Of a stretch of DNA of 64,000 bases, positions 1 through 13,093 are shown piece after piece. The notes below the pieces were generated by a model. It was not told the origin of the DNA. It saw only the letters and a program-made list of their open reading frames with translations, and searched no databases. The position numbers and the translations under genes were made by a program. The stretch lies in NCBI GenBank assembly GCA_944990035.1, contig CALYLX010000057.1, forward strand, positions 368,401 to 432,400, read 5' to 3'. This stretch comes from Clitopilus passeckerianus (Eukaryota; Basidiomycota; Agaricomycetes; Agaricales; Entolomataceae). Within the stretch, counting starts at the first letter, position 1. Every line of letters starts with the position of its first letter.

Positions 1-33
1 ATATCGCTGCTTTGGCTAAATATCCATGAATAG

Positions 34-2702
34 GTTCTTAATGGCCGAGTTACATATGAATCTATTATCGGAACAATTCAGTCTAGGCGAGCTCGAGGAT
101 ACTCTTAACAACCTTCCGAATGAGATTGATCAGACGTATGCTCGCGTCGTCGAATACATGCAGCACTATTCTGAGAAGCGAAGAAATCTCGCTCTGAAGG
201 CCCTGATTTGGGTGGCCTATAGCTATCGCCGCTTAACACTGGGAGAGCTGCAGCATGCTCTTGCCACGGAGCAGGGAAGGAGCGAGACCGAAAAATATGT
301 CCCCCCACTGTCGATCATAACTTCCGTGTGTGCTGGGTTAATCGTTGTCCAGGAGCGGGAGGGCGATCATCAATCGGATGATTTCAGAGTTGTGCGTTTT
401 GTGCGTGAGTACAGAGCCATTTCCCGTTGCGTTTAATCATACCTTTACGCTTAACGCTCTTCGACGGCCAGATTTCACGACTCAGGAGTTCTTTACAAGG
501 TCACAAGCAACGCTCTTCCCCGATGCACACCGGGACATATTTCGAACGTGCCTTGACTATCTCCTTATCAATGCCAAGCAGTCCAGCGCCTTATACGACT
601 ACGCAGCATTGAATTGGGGCTACCACGCAAATACACATCGTGAACCTCTTTTCCACGAAGTCCTTCCATTCCTCGAGCGAGACGACCCAGCCGTAAAGCG
701 CTGTATGGACTACGCTCTCCGAACGGTCACTCACCTAGGTTGGGACTCTGACTCAGAAGGCAATGAGGGATCGGGCGTCTTCCTCGCAATCTTCCACAAC
801 CAAGTCCCCGAGCTTTCGGCGCTGTTGAACAAATCGCACCACCAAGTGCTTCTTACTGGAGATGGGAAGACTCCGATGATATTTGCCTCTATGCTCGGCC
901 GCATCGACTCTATACGACAACTACTGCGAAGATCAGGTGCGGGATCCACCAACAACGGGTACATTTCTCGTAACATTTTCCCAAGCCCGGCGATCCGTCA
1001 GAACATGTTGTTACCCTCTCAGCTGAACGCCAGGGATAAAGATGGCAGGAGTCCCTTGTGGTACGCTGTACAAACCGGTCATGAGCCCGTCGTGAAGCTT
1101 TTGCTTGCGCAAGATGGGATCCATGTTGATTCAAGGGATAATTACGGCCAGACGCCTTTCTCATACGCCGTTCGATACGGCCAAGAACCCATCGTCAAGC
1201 TGCTATTGAAAAACGGAGGAGTCAAAGTGGATTCACGAGACAATGATGGTCGCACCCCCTTCTCCTATGCTGCACAATACGGACACGTATCCATCGTTAA
1301 GCTCCTACTCGATCATGGAGGTATTCGAATCGATTCACGAGACAAAGACGGCCAAACTCCCTTGACATGCGCGGCTCGAAACGGCCAGGAATCCGTCGTC
1401 AAGTTGCTTCTTGAACAGAGCTGTGTCAAGGTAGAGTCACGCGATAAGAACGGCCAGACATCTATGTCATGTGCTGCTCAGTCCGGTCGCACAGCCGTTG
1501 TGAAGCTCCTGCTAGGACATCCAGGCATTGAGGTAGACTCGCGGGACTACAACAACGAAACACCCCTTTCATACGCTGCGCAATGCGGTCACGAATCCGC
1601 TGTAAAGCTCCTTCTCGACCACGGAGGCATTGACGTCAATGCAACCAATCTTTGTGGCCAGACTCCATTTTTCTGCGCAGCCATGGGCGGTCATCATCAG
1701 ATCGTCAGGCTGTTGCTGAATACACCAGGTGTTCAGCTCGACACGCCAAACTACTATGGCCAAACGCCAGTGTTTGCCGCAGCACATCGTGGACACGAAG
1801 ACGTCACAAAGCTCCTCCTTGACCATGGTGGCATTGCAGTCGATACACCAGATCATTTCGGCTGGACACCCCTCTTGTGTGCCGCTTTGTCCGGTCATGC
1901 ACCTGTGGTGAAGCTGCTGCTTGAACATGGGAGTGTCAATATTAACTGGCAAGACGTCTACAACAAAACCCCGTTGACGTATGCAGTCCAGCATGGCCAT
2001 GAGCCCACCGTCAAGCTTCTCCTCGAACAACCTGATGTCGAGGTTGACATACGGGACAACAACGGCCGAACACCGTTGTCATATGCAGCTGAACATGGAA
2101 ATGTCTGCATCCTCAAGTCGCTGCTAGAGCATGGCGAGGTGGAGGTGGATTCGAGGGACGTTGATGGTCGCACACCTTTCTCCCGCGCGGCTCAGTCCGG
2201 CCACGACCGCATTCTGAGGCTACTGCTCGAATATGGCAGGATAGAGGTGGATTCTCGGGACATTTATGGCCAGACCCCCTTCTTGAGAGCCGCCAAGTAC
2301 GGTCACGAGTCGACCGCAAAACTACTCCTCGAACTTGGCAGGATTGCGGTGGATTCCCAAGACATTGAAGGGCGGACACCGCTCTCATATGTCTCTCAGG
2401 CCGCTTGCGAAGGAGTCGTGAAGCTGCTGCTTGAGCACAAAGACACAGAAATAAATTCACGAGACCACATTGGACGCACTCCCCTTTCATGGGCCACACA
2501 ATGCCGATGCTTCGACCTGCTCTGGGATATTGAGCCTGGAGTAGGCGCCATAGCCAACACTGTCCGGCTCATTCTCGCAAGAGACGATGTAGATGTAAAT
2601 ACGATGGACAAGGATGGTAGGAGCCCATTATACTATGCAACCAGAGCTGGGAAAAAATACCGCACCGTTGTTGAGCTATTGCGGGAGAGAGGCGCGGTTT
2701 GA
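34..2702 (+). CDS. NACHT-ankyrin (STAND/NLR-like) protein, 3' part
   Basis: This is the C-terminal part of a fungal NLR-like receptor; the P-loop NACHT domain must lie upstream of the window. The first exon seems to begin at 34, after an acceptor TAG with a CTAAA branch site before it. Exon 1 (34-404) encodes the winged-helix-like stretch that follows NACHT domains, with the typical LTLGELQHAL segment. The reading frame changes at an intron (405-471, GTGAGT...CCAG, branch TTAAC). Splicing there rebuilds the family motif VRFVHFTTQEFF, which supports the junction. Exon 2 carries about 17 ankyrin repeats of 33-35 residues, many sharing VDSRD and GQTP(F/L), ending at the TGA at 2702. Such proteins are thought to sense non-self or symbionts in the cytoplasm. 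No effector domain is visible here. Confidence 0.8.
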
Positions 2703-3015
2703 TCGTGTAAAATGCTACTCTACTTATTTGCGTACAGCACATAGTTGCGTACCTTTATCCTCCGCTCCTCCTTATCCTACTTTTTATGAATAGGATGATG
2801 TATAATAAGAGTTCCGGTCTGGTACTCCATTTCAACCTCGCGAGCCGGCCAAATGTTGCGCCTTGGATGGCCCACGGTGTGGCTGTGCATCAGCGCTCGA
2901 AATGGCAACGCCCTCTAGGTCACCTTCATCTGATCTCGACCGCCACTAGCGCGTCGACAACAAACCATATTGGCCAGCAGACAGCTGGAGTCTTGGTTTC
3001 TAGTGCTAGGAAGCT
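2703..3015. other. intergenic, NACHT-ANK to Rab GAP
   Basis: Short spacer between two genes on the same strand. It includes the 3' flank of the ankyrin gene (TATTTGCG and TATAATAAG-like AT-rich spots near 2720-2810) and the presumed promoter of the next gene. An open frame from 2786 runs into 3040 but has no recognisable content. Confidence 0.4.
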
Positions 3016-6000
3016 ATGGCAACGATATCAACTGCTTTAAGAAACTTCAAGGAGCCCACAAAAGAGCAATTAACTCATATCTTCTTCTCTTTACCGCCGC
3101 CGACAACCGACGAAAGTAGCAGCAGCAATGGTGGACCCTCGGAGAAGAAAGGGCAGGAGCCTCAGGTCGAGAAGATGGACATTAACGCGGTCCTGAGCTT
3201 TGGGATACAGGGTGTTGAGGACTCGTATGTACGTTCAGTTCATTGGCGCGCTCTGCATGGAATGATGTCAATTAACGAACATTGCATTCATAGGCCGGCA
3301 AACTGCACATAATACCACCCTACCTGGCATTCTCGTCTCTGGATAGGAAGTCTGTCAAATTCAGCATACCATTGTCGACGATCAGGAGAGTGGAAAGACT
3401 GAACGCACGAGCGGGCATTTATGCCCTCAGTCTGTCGACTTGGCATGGCATGAAGATTGTGAGTAACATTGCTGGAATACCATTTTACTTCCTAATACAA
3501 TGGTTATGACAGATAGTCCAACTGACCTCACTCCGCCCAACCGCGGACCATTTCTGTGCCATCCTCCGCGATGCCCTGAAGGTCGAACTTCAACGGGGCC
3601 AAATGAAGCAAGTCAAGGGATTCGTTAAGACCTGCTATTCAGAAGCCCTATTATCTGCCACAGCGGCGGACAATGAGAGAGAGGATGGGAGCCTGATCAG
3701 TCCTGAGGAGAAGGATGGTGCCGGAAAGGACTCTCCGGCGACTGAAACTGGTCAAGGACAGGAGGTAACCTACCATGGCGGACTGGGACTGAATTTCAAG
3801 TTTCCTGGAGACCCAAAGAAGTGAGCTCCGCTGTTCCTCAAGTCGTTGCTTCCCAGAAACTGATCCTCGTACTCAGGCTGAAAGAAGCTTCAAAAATCAA
3901 ACTCTGGACATCTTATCTCAAAAGTGCGTCCTCTGCCTTCGTATTCTATTAGCCAAACTAACTGAACCTGCTCCCTTTTCAGCTCATGGTCGCAACATTA
4001 CCCTCCTCCGGTACCCGCAATGCACCCGGCTCGTCCAAGTCGGCCTACCAAACCGTCTCCGTGGAGAAATGTGGGAGGTCCTATCCGGATCCATCTACCT
4101 ACGGTTCTCGAACCCCGGAACGTATGAACAGATTCTTGCTGAGGGCGAAGAAACCCTCGAACGATCTCAGAACGGCCAGGGAGACGGAACCGCTAGTGCC
4201 TGGAGGGTGAATGCAAGTATCGAGGATATCGAGAAGGATCTGCATAGGAGTTTGCCTGAGTATGCGGGGTATCAGAGTGAGGAGGGGATTAATAGTCTGA
4301 GAAGGGTGTTGAGGGCGTATGCGTGGAAGAATCCTGATTTGGGGTATTGTCAGGTTGGTTGCTTTTGGCGTTTAGCTGTGATGACAGGATGCTGATAGTG
4401 AAGTTGTGTAGGCCATGAATATTTTAGCTGCAGCTATTTTGATGTAAGTCCCGACCTTTCATCTTCAGTGAAACCTGCAGGCTGACTTGCCCCACAGATA
4501 CATGTCAGAAGAGCAAGCTTTCTGGTTACTCGAAGTCCTTTGCGACAGGTTGCTGCCTGGCTACTATGCGTACGTCACTGCTCATCCTGCCAACAGAATG
4601 TCCCATGCTCATTTCGTGCCAGACCCTCAATGCATGGAACGCTCCTCGACCAACGCGTTTTTGAATCCCTTGTCCAGAAGTGTCTTCCTATGATCCACGA
4701 CCATTTCCAAGCGGTCGACGTCCAGCTTAGCGTTGCGTCATTGCCTTGGTTCCTGAGCTTGTGAGTAGAATCTCAATGCCTTGACTCGTGCCAAAAATGC
4801 TCATGTTGAACGGTACAGGTACATCAACTCTATGCCTATGATATTCGCATTCCGGATTGTGGATTGTTTCTTCTGTATGGGGCCCAAAGTCTTGTTCCAG
4901 GTTGGGTAAGCATGTTCTGTTTCTCGGTGAGAAGCCTACTAATGTATTCAATGTCACTAGATTGGGTGAGAGAATTTGCGGCATATGCTTTGGTAAAGAG
5001 TAGCGATGCTTATGGTATTACTTTCCTAGCGATCCTGAAGATTAACGGCGAAAAGCTGCTGCAGATCCAAGATGATGGGCAGTTCCTCAAGTATGTTCAC
5101 TATCTAGTATGCCAAACCTGCCAATGTTGACCATGTCATCTAGCCTTATGCGCGACTACTTCACAACCCTCGGTGCCTCAGCACATCCTAACTCCTCTGA
5201 CCCGCGAGCAAGGGCGATCACCAACTTCCAAGAACTCCTCCTCATCTCCTTCCGTGAATTCTCTACCATAACCGACGAACTTATCCTCTCCGAGCGCCGA
5301 CGCTTCCGTGGAGACGTCATCAACTCTATTGAAAGCTTCGCCAAACGGAGCGCAGTTAGGAACCTGAAGACCCTCGGACAATTCACCAAGGACCAGGCGG
5401 GGCTGATATACGACGCATTGTACAAAGCCATGGTGGTTGTTCCCTCGCCACCCGAGAGGAAGAGGGGCATTAATCTGGCTCCTGGCTCAGGAACTGGGAG
5501 TCTGGTGACGACGGCGGATGGAGAGGGCGAGGAGAAGCCGGAGACGAGGATTGAGTTGAAGACGTTCAGGTATTTCCTGAGTGAGATTGCAACCTGGGCA
5601 AGAGATGAGAAGATTGTTCGGAATGGCTTCCAGGTTTGTCTTCTTTTTATCTGCGATGGGCTTCTCGCTGATTGGAGGATTCCTTTAGCAACGTATTGAC
5701 CGTGAGGTTGCTGAACATGAATTCATCGACCGGCTGTTTTTCTTCTGGGATACATCATGTCGTGGCGCACTGTCCTTCCAGGTTGGTCCCCTGATCTGTA
5801 ATTAGCGTTGTCCGGAACTGATGATATCCCAACTAGGACTTAGTCAATGGGTTGGATGGCGTCATGTTCAACGACCTCATGGATAACATCGAATGGTTCT
5901 TCAATCTCCATGACAAGAACAAGGATGGGTTTTTGACTAAAGATGAAGTCTTAACGCTTTCGGAGTCATTCCTTGTCAGTGTTCCTTCTACATTATGTGT

Positions 6001-7179
6001 TACATGCCCTCACCCTACTTTCATCTTCTTAGTTCATTTTCCGCTTTGAAATCGGCGATGCCTATCTGGGTGCCGTTAGCCGCTTTATGACGAATGCATT
6101 CGAATATGGAGATGCTCTGCTGCCCCAAGCCGGAGATGAAGAAGAACCGAAGAGTCCATCTGACATTGGGAACAACCAACCTTACCTCAACCTCGCCACG
6201 TAAGTCCTGCCTCTATTCCTACGCCCTTGGTTGATCTGATCGTCTTTCTGATACAGCTTCCGCATGGTTGTCCTCGCCGACGAGATCCTCGAATCCTTCT
6301 TTGAAACCGACCTCTCAGCGTCATTTAGGCTAGAGCCCATACCAGATGCGGAGGTGCCACTATCCTCGTCAAGCAGTGGCCTACTGGGCGATCTATGGTC
6401 ATCAATTGCCACAGACACTAACAAGAAGATGTTCAACATGTTCACGGATGAGCTTGGAAAGACTATAGGCAAGCACCAGGTTTGTACTTCCACCAGGTGA
6501 TACGTTTGCTACTAATGCAATTTTTCTTCAGGTTGTACACAAGCCGTCAATTGGTCGATATACCACCCTGGAAGAACCCAAACCCCATCAATCCATCCTC
6601 TCCCCTGGAATGCGCAAGTCGCCCTCAACGGCAAACCTCAATGCTGCTTCAGCCACATCCTCACCGTCAATTGCACCATCATTGTCAAGTTCGCTCAAAC
6701 CCCCGTCATCGACCTCTCCGGCACAGAAGTCAACGGCGGAAGCTGACAAGAAACTAACGGTGGACGTCAACACTTCCTCCGAGTCCCTGGCGAAATCTGG
6801 CTCGAGTCTGTCAGTTCCTGATACGGCAGCGGGTGGGTTCACGCCGATGGTGCAAGCAGTGAACGCACGGTTGATGGAGAGGACGCACTTCGCAATTGAT
6901 GATGCTGGAGATGAAGATGATTTGGACGAGGATGAGCTTGAGGGTGGAGATGTTGATGATCAGGTCATGGATGAGGTTTGTTCAATTTCTTCTGAGCGCC
7001 GACGCCGTCTAACCAAGAATTGTTTCACTCTAGGTCGATGCATTCTTGGAGGCCCATGACTCGGGTTTGTCGGATGCTGACAAGAAAGTTGCAGCAGGTA
7101 AGGCGGTCCTACCGGCACCAAATTTCATTCTGACATCTCGTGTTTTCCAGACCTCATCCATGCTAAACCTGTCAATTAA
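3016..7179 (+). CDS. GYP2: GRAM-TBC-EF-hand Rab GTPase-activating protein (GYP2/MDR1-type)
   Basis: Accelerates GTP hydrolysis on Rab GTPases in vesicle transport. My model has 19 exons: 3016-3228, 3294-3458, 3513-3820, 3877-3923, 3983-4353, 4412-4443, 4498-4569, 4623-4760, 4819-4905, 4961-4965, 5030-5090, 5144-5633, 5689-5781, 5837-5974, 6033-6199, 6257-6479, 6532-6975, 7034-7097, 7151-7179. Together they give 1048 residues with all phases consistent. A GRAM domain comes first ([13 protein letters not shown]). The TBC domain starts near residue 262 ([11 protein letters not shown]) and keeps the arginine finger IxxDxxR (Arg333) and the glutamine finger YCQ (Gln368). A canonical EF-hand ([12 protein letters not shown]) lies near 720-731. 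The 5-nt exon 4961-4965 is needed to restore [11 protein letters not shown], collinear with human TBC1D9. The N-terminal start is the least certain part; the C-terminal tail is Ser/Asp/Glu-rich. Confidence 0.9.
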
Positions 7180-7605
7180 TCTCTTTCCCACATGATTACA
7201 CGAATCTTTGCTCATCCATTTCCGCGTCGTTCATATTCTCATTTTCAAACTTCCATGTATTTATATCACCTCATCGTCGGGAGCCCGAGGCTCCATTCCA
7301 CTTTCATGTTGCTTGCTTTCATCGCCATTTAATTGACAATTACGACCATAGAAGGGTCAAATTCATTCGGATTGTGTAAGCAGAAAATAAGCAATTACAG
7401 TTACAACTGGTACATAAATATAAAATACCATCGTGCATCAATGAGTGAGCATGGTGCAACAGGGAACGATGGATAATGAGAGGAGTGACAAGCATTCTGA
7501 ATCATACAATCTTCGTACAGTCCAACCAAGAGAAGGTGGTAGATTGGGTGGAGAAAGGTCTCCCTTTGGGGCTCAAAAATACAGGTTAAAATGGGGGACC
7601 TAAGG
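7180..7605. other. convergent 3' intergenic region
   Basis: Space between the 3' ends of the Rab GAP (+) and the WDR5 homologue (-). It is AT-rich and holds the untranslated ends of both genes. I see no further gene. An open frame on the minus strand at 7401-7631 overlaps the WDR5 3' end and looks like chance. Confidence 0.5.
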
Positions 7606-9300
<1,695 letters not shown>

Positions 9301-10478
9301 CTGTTGGGAGGAAGGTGGCGTAAAAAAGATGGTGGTGGCCAGAAAGATGGAGGATTGCCTTTCGGGGTTAGTTTCGCACCCTGCTTGTTCAAGGTTGCAA
9401 GTGGATTCTCTCTCCACGTTTACGGCTCAACATCGAGGCATTGGGGGCTGTATAACAAAAGAGCTTCTCGGGTCTGGTAGTCCTGTCTAATTATCTCATT
9501 ATTGACGATCGCGATGACCGGGACTCCGGTACGAACACTCGGACTTGTAACCTCAAGAGAGCTGTCACAACTAAGTATATTGTACACTACAAGGCATAAC
9601 ATGGACCCACAAGTTTCCATCCAACCAGCCAACGCAACAGTACAAGAATGCCGATAGCAAAACAATGACTGAGCAACTTGGATGGATCGCTCGCTAGTTA
9701 CACTGATCTGTTGATGTCAACTACTGCCGATACAGTCCTTGTACTCCTTTCGTCAACTCCGATTCCATCCAACTATGCTTGTGCACCTTTCTGCACCTCC
9801 CACCGACATAGAGCGGGCATTCTCTAAATAGTTATACGCATCCACTGCTCTATTATCCTTGGGTCACTTTCCACAAGTACAGACAACCCCACAGTGCCAC
9901 TTGCACGCGTTGATGGACACGAAAAGCCGAGCATGGAGTACTTCAGGCAGTAAGGCAGTTACCCATCAAATCCAGACAAGGGCAGGCTGGAGAAGGATAC
10001 AGCCTCGTTCCTGTGGGTGCTTGTTGGCCCACGCAGATCCCAGTAGGTTTTTGTTGTACTACCAAGTAACGCCAATAACATCCATCCATCGTCTCACAGC
10101 CTTCAACAGCCAATTGGTTGTCCGTGTCGGAAGTGATTCCATCCGGCCCAGAAGTTGCTACACGCTCACTGCGGATGCCATTTTCATGCTTGTATAGATC
10201 TCTCTCTGGGAAAGATGCGGCCTTTTCTCTGAGATTGAGCTGGTCACGAGCCATGCATCGCAACGACCCAGGTAGGCACAACCTCTCCTTCCGAGGCCGC
10301 CTGAATCGCGGTGACACGACTTCTTACGACTTCTTTAGGATCAAGGGCTAATATTGACGCTGTACCTCTCCCCCATATTTAAGCACAGCGTTGGGACTTC
10401 TTATGCTTCAATATTCTACCTCCCACCTGCGCCATACTTTTTCATTGAAACACAGAACCTTTCCCCGTCTATCTTACG
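9301..10478. other. divergent intergenic region
   Basis: About 1.2 kb between the starts of the WDR5 homologue (-) and kinase-like gene A (+), so it should hold both promoters. A TATA-like CATATTTAAG lies at about 10373-10382, roughly 100 nt before the gene A start. Small open frames on both strands show no family signature. Confidence 0.4.
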
Positions 10479-12882
10479 ATGCCACCCGAACTTGGGCCCA
10501 AACTACCACAGCCATCAACACCACCACATGCCTCACAGTTGCAGCAACTATTCTCATTCAAACCTCCGAGGATCCCTCGTGGCCCTGCGGCGACCAGGTC
10601 GCCTAGTACACGGTCCCCACAATATTTCGATATGCACCTCGTCGATGACATGATTCTCAAGCACGTTGTCGTTGTTCCAGAAATGGCAGGAGACTTCATG
10701 CTGATAGCAGATGACGCTGCGAGCCTCCTGTCTCCTAGATTCCCCAGACCTTGCGGGAAAATAAAGGAATTCTTCGATAACGGACAGCTCGAAGCACTCC
10801 TCGTCAGTGCCACCCAGGACATAAATAAAGAGGCTGATCTCCAGGAGTATTACCAGGCGACCATCGGGTTCATCTGCAGCGTTGTTGCGGCTACCTTGGA
10901 GTTCAAAACGAAGACGTGGGACGACGTTAGCCTCCAATGGGATATCTTACCATCGAACCGAAAGAACCAGCCGAAACAGTTCGATTTCCCCGCTGGCTTC
11001 GGCACCAGGGCGCACGCCGACGGCTTTTTATTAGCGACAGGTGACGGTGCCGCCAGTATCCCAATGCTTGAAATAATCAGCTCCTTCTTCCCCTCCATTC
11101 TTCTCTTCGAGTTCAAGAATCTGAACTTCGGAACTTTTGAGTCGATGGAAAACATCATGATGACATCTTTGGCGGACGTTTTCAATTGGAGGAGATGTAA
11201 TCTCAAGGAAGCATGCTTCACGACACACGAAGAAGGAACAACTGCCGCCAAGATGGGTCCCGATGCCCCTAAATCGCAGTTGCCCTCCGTACAGGCCATT
11301 AAGGATAACCCCGGTTTGGCCAAGGCGTACCACCCGTCTAAGCCATGTGAGCCACACACACCAGAAAAGGTTGCCTCGCGAACGCCGAAAGTCCGAAAAA
11401 ACGCAAAGAACGCAAAGAAGGATACAAAGAAGGGTCCAGCTGCGAAGAAGAGTGCGGGGAGCAAAGACGATGACGATCCCCCGGATCAACATGGTGTGCG
11501 TAAGAGCTCATACGACCTCGTCCAGCAGGTAAGCCTTTGATTAATCCCGGTACCCCTCACTCATGAACGCTCTTCAAGGTCTGGTCCCAGCTCTGCGACA
11601 ACGATGCCACATATGCGGTTATTAGTGCTGGCAACGGCGAGTTAATCGTGAAACGAAATCGTGCAGATCAAATCCTGTACCTATCGGGGTTCATCGATGT
11701 TTCTCAGATACAGTATCTGAAACTACACATTGGCATATTCATTGCTGCCATACGAGATGCTGCCGATAGAGCGAGACTTCTCAAAGTTTCCATCCCCCCA
11801 ACCTGGGCGCGGAGCTTTGATGTTCTGATTGACTTGTTGTTGCCTCCCAAGGAAGTATGTATTTTCATCACCTCCATCTTGCCTGAACTTCGATGCTCAG
11901 CGATGCATATTAGAAACTTCCGCAGTTGGTACTTGATGAGTTCAAGAAACGTCCATGGCTGGTTTTACGGGCTGGGGGTGGACCCGGTGCACCAGCCGGA
12001 CCCACGTTCCAAAATGTTCCTTACTGTCGTCATGAAGCAGACCATAGCCTGGCGGTAGATGGGGTTACAGACACGTCGTTCACCATCGTGACCACCGTGT
12101 CTGGGTGTGAACATAGATATAGTAATTCGCGTCATTTCCGGGGAATCATCACCTTCAAGAAATGCGCTCGGCCTTCAGATTCTGATGACGCATTCACCGT
12201 TTTTGTCAAGACGGCAAATGGTGGTCAAACAGTGGAAGAGCTCCGGCGTGAGTACGCTACATACCAAGAGCTGCATGCCCAAGGTGTTTGCGGAATACCA
12301 AAAGTCTACGGCTATTTTGAATACGAGAGCGGGTTCGATGGGACTTTTGGTGTACTCATCCTTCAATTCATGGGCCAATCCGTTCGAAGGTGCTTGGTCG
12401 ATCCAGGCTTTCCACTGTTCAAGGTTGATTCACTTATACGGTACGACATTGGTCCATAAAAACTTTGATTTCTATTGACCCACCTTTCTGTTAGAGATGC
12501 TTTCGAGAACGTGCTAATAGAAATCCTTAAAGCGGGATATGCATTCCCTATAATCTCTGAAGATAACTTATTGATCTCTGGGGACCCTCCCAAGTATTCG
12601 GTTGCTATTGTAGGGATGGATAAGGCAAAGCCGATCCGATTTCTGCGCTCGGACCCTAGCCTCCAGCTGAGCGAACTAAAGTCCCAGATGCGCCAACTCT
12701 TCTCCGATAAGTTGAAGCGTCCTCGGGAACCTGACCCGCAAGATGTAGACGGAGAAGAGCCGCCTCTCAAGCGTCGCCGGCTGACGACTAAGGATGGAAA
12801 TTTAGTTGGTCTCCCAGTCTCGCTCCGTCGTACCCATTCGCTACCATGGAGAGATTTGGATACCATTAACTACTCTTTCTAA
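10479..12882 (+). CDS. kinase-like paralogue A, probable pseudokinase
   Basis: First of three tandem paralogues. Four exons (10479-11528, 11579-11854, 11914-12440, 12495-12882) give 746 residues. The N-terminal motif YFDMHLVDDMILKHV matches FYDRHLDPDLQLKKV in gene B, and intron positions are shared with B and C. The C-terminal half is kinase-like, with a candidate VAIK-type lysine (FVKTA) and REYATYQE as helix C. Where B and C keep H-R-D-x-R-P-E-N, this copy reads FPIISEDN, and the DFD of B is replaced by VGMD, so catalysis is unlikely. The tail holds a bipartite basic cluster (KRPRE...LKRRR) suggesting nuclear import. A Lys-rich linker precedes the kinase part (KKDTKKGPAAKKSAGS). The family resembles agaricomycete protein-kinase-like expansions; the exact family is not identified. 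Confidence 0.75.
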
Positions 12883-13093
12883 AGTCCCATATCCCGTGGA
12901 AGCGCAATCCTTAGCCTGCCCGAGTCTGATCCTCCCAACTAGGGTTGTTGGTCACTTGTATCCAAATTCTATTTTTATACAACTTTTGATCCGTTGGTAC
13001 AGCCTTATTCGGAACATCCCATGAGAGATTATTACAGCTGAGTCAGCATGGTTGGTTGATACGAAGAGGATCATGAAAGCTTGAGTACATGCC

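Noticed and set aside
405..471. Frameshift in the NACHT-ankyrin gene
   Set aside because: A standard 67-nt intron with GTGAGT donor, TTAAC branch site and CAG acceptor restores the conserved motif.
1020..2700. Tandem DNA repeat array such as CRISPR or satellite
   Set aside because: The ~100-nt periodicity comes from ankyrin codons and is not an array of identical repeats.
4961..4993. A 33-nt exon reading [11 protein letters not shown] in the Rab GAP gene
   Set aside because: It is in frame but adds residues absent from the TBC family; the 5-nt exon fits exactly.
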